32,274 nucleotides of DNA, from contig NZ_PCOT01000038.1 of the NCBI RefSeq assembly GCF_002979415.1, positions 1-32,274 of the forward strand. The letters run 5' to 3'. This document shows positions 31,478 to 32,274 of the stretch, piece by piece (position 1 is the first letter of the stretch; each line of letters begins with the position of its first letter). The notes below the pieces were generated by a model that saw only the letters and a program-made list of their open reading frames with translations, made no database searches and had not been told where the DNA came from. This DNA comes from Microbacterium sp. MYb72. GTDB lineage: Bacteria; Actinomycetota; Actinomycetes; Actinomycetales; Microbacteriaceae. The translations under genes and the position numbers were made by a program.

Positions 31478-32274
31478 TCACGCCCCGAGCAGGAACCGCG
31501 CCCCGCGCTCCGCGATCATCGCCGCAGGCGCGTTCGTGTTGCCCGTCGGCACCGTGGGCATGACCGAGGCGTCGATCACACTCAGCCCCGCGATCCCCCT
31601 GACCCGCAGCTGCGGGTCGACCACGGCGCCCGCATCGCTGCCCATGCGGCAGGTGCCGACCTGGTGGTGGTAGGTGATGGCGGTGCGGCGCACCCAGTCC
31701 TCGACGTCGGCATCGGCCACCTCGGGTCCGGGGTAGACCTCGGTCGCTCCCCACTCCCCCGCGAGGGCGGGCTGCGCGCCGATGCGGCGTCCCTGGCGCA
31801 CGGACGCCGCGAGAGAGGCCACATCGCGCTCGTCGGCGAGGGCCGCCAGATCGATCAGCGGCTCGTCCGAGAGACCGGGGCCCGAGAGCGTGAGCGCGCC
31901 GCGGCTGTGCGGAGTGACGAGACCGGCCATGAGCGTGAAGCCGTCGTCGCCCCGCGGCTCGAGGTCGCCCCACATCGGCACCGAGAAGTGGATCGGCTGC
32001 GTGTCGGGCTCGGCGAGGTCGGGCCGGCTGCGCCAGAACAGGTGGGTCTGCGTCACCGAGACGCCGGGCTGCGGCGGTCCGATGCGTCGCGACGTGGTGA
32101 AGATCACCGGAGACAGGAGGTGGTCGTGCAGGTTCTTCCCGACCTCGGGCGAGTCCTGCACGACCGGGATGCCGAGTGCGGCCAGTTCCTCCGCCGGCCC
32201 GATACCGGACCTCAGCAGGATCACCGGAGACCCGAGGGCGCCCGCCGAGAGGATGACCTCGTCGGCCCGCAGCT
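31478..32274 (-). CDS. GMC-family FAD oxidoreductase, C-terminal part (partial)
   Basis: The last 264 codons of a choline-dehydrogenase/alcohol-oxidase-like flavoenzyme; the 5' half, with the FAD-binding GxGxxG, lies beyond the window edge. The reading frame continues to 32274 and there encodes ADEVILSAGALGSPVILLRSGIGP, the second GMC signature, so the start is outside. Later blocks are VGKNLHDHL, the catalytic His in TYHHQVGTCRMG and the Asn in TVPTGNTNAPAAMIAE. It would oxidise an alcohol to an aldehyde or ketone using FAD. It converges with tetR. Choline or an amino alcohol is possible, but the sequence does not define the substrate. Confidence 0.93.
   Translation of the reverse strand, partial: LRADEVILSAGALGSPVILLRSGIGPAEELAALGIPVVQDSPEVGKNLHDHLLSPVIFTTSRRIGPPQPGVSVTQTHLFWRSRPDLAEPDTQPIHFSVPMWGDLEPRGDDGFTLMAGLVTPHSRGALTLSGPGLSDEPLIDLAALADERDVASLAASVRQGRRIGAQPALAGEWGATEVYPGPEVADADVEDWVRRTAITYHHQVGTCRMGSDAGAVVDPQLRVRGIAGLSVIDASVMPTVPTGNTNAPAAMIAERGARFLLGA

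Noticed and set aside
31478..32224. GMC oxidoreductase starting at 32224 as a complete 248-residue protein
   Set aside because: The frame stays open to the window edge and encodes the GMC signature upstream of that codon, so the gene is truncated by the window.

Overview
The DNA is very GC-rich, protein-dense, and carries actinobacterial marks: GTG starts, strong AGGAG ribosome sites beside a probable leaderless gene, a DUF222/HNH '13E12' endonuclease, and Arthrobacter-type copper amine oxidase features. I infer an actinomycete of the Microbacteriaceae/Micrococcaceae type (Microbacterium-like). Genus is not proven by the sequence. No rRNA, tRNA, CRISPR array, insertion sequence or replication origin was found.

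Layout. (1) 1-2291: start of a truncated membrane protein gene (minus) diverging from a copper/TPQ amine oxidase gene, which ends in a perfect 21-bp hairpin shared with the converging murQ. (2) 2281-5042: murQ and a BadF-type sugar kinase (minus), diverging from an RpiR/SIS regulator; a cell-wall amino-sugar recycling unit. (3) 5079-7710: a CsoR-type operator, a DHA2-type MFS exporter, and a converging DUF998-like membrane protein. (4) 7825-14870: a FeaR-like AraC regulator, then moaF-1, a SnoaL-like protein and a branched-chain-amino-acid-type ABC transporter whose second permease is fused to its first ATPase. (5) 14878-17390: a small membrane protein, a HAD phosphatase, a DUF222/HNH gene. 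(6) 17509-24910: two SDR dehydrogenases (minus), diverging from an operon of APC amine/amino-acid permease, moaF-2, amidohydrolase, two DUF202 proteins and a formylglycine-generating enzyme (FGE). (7) 24935-30664: a minus-strand operon of lipoprotein, two permeases, ATPase and a type I sulfatase, facing a TetR gene across a region with two near-identical operators. (8) 31478-end: 3' part of a GMC oxidoreductase gene.

How they may work together. Amine oxidase, FeaR-type regulator, MoaF and SDR proteins are the hallmarks of the enterobacterial monoamine (moa) regulon, in which arylsulfatase synthesis is also tied to monoamines. Here the same themes sit together: amine oxidase, two MoaF paralogues, two SDRs, an amine-type permease, and a sulfatase with its own transporter and its FGE. 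The FGE is translationally coupled into the permease/MoaF-2 operon and faces the sulfatase gene. My leading hypothesis is a locus for uptake of sulfated and free (aromatic) amines, cytoplasmic desulfation, and oxidation of the released amine. The substrate is inferred, not shown. Both the amine oxidase and aerobic FGE are copper enzymes, and a CsoR-type operator lies in the same window.
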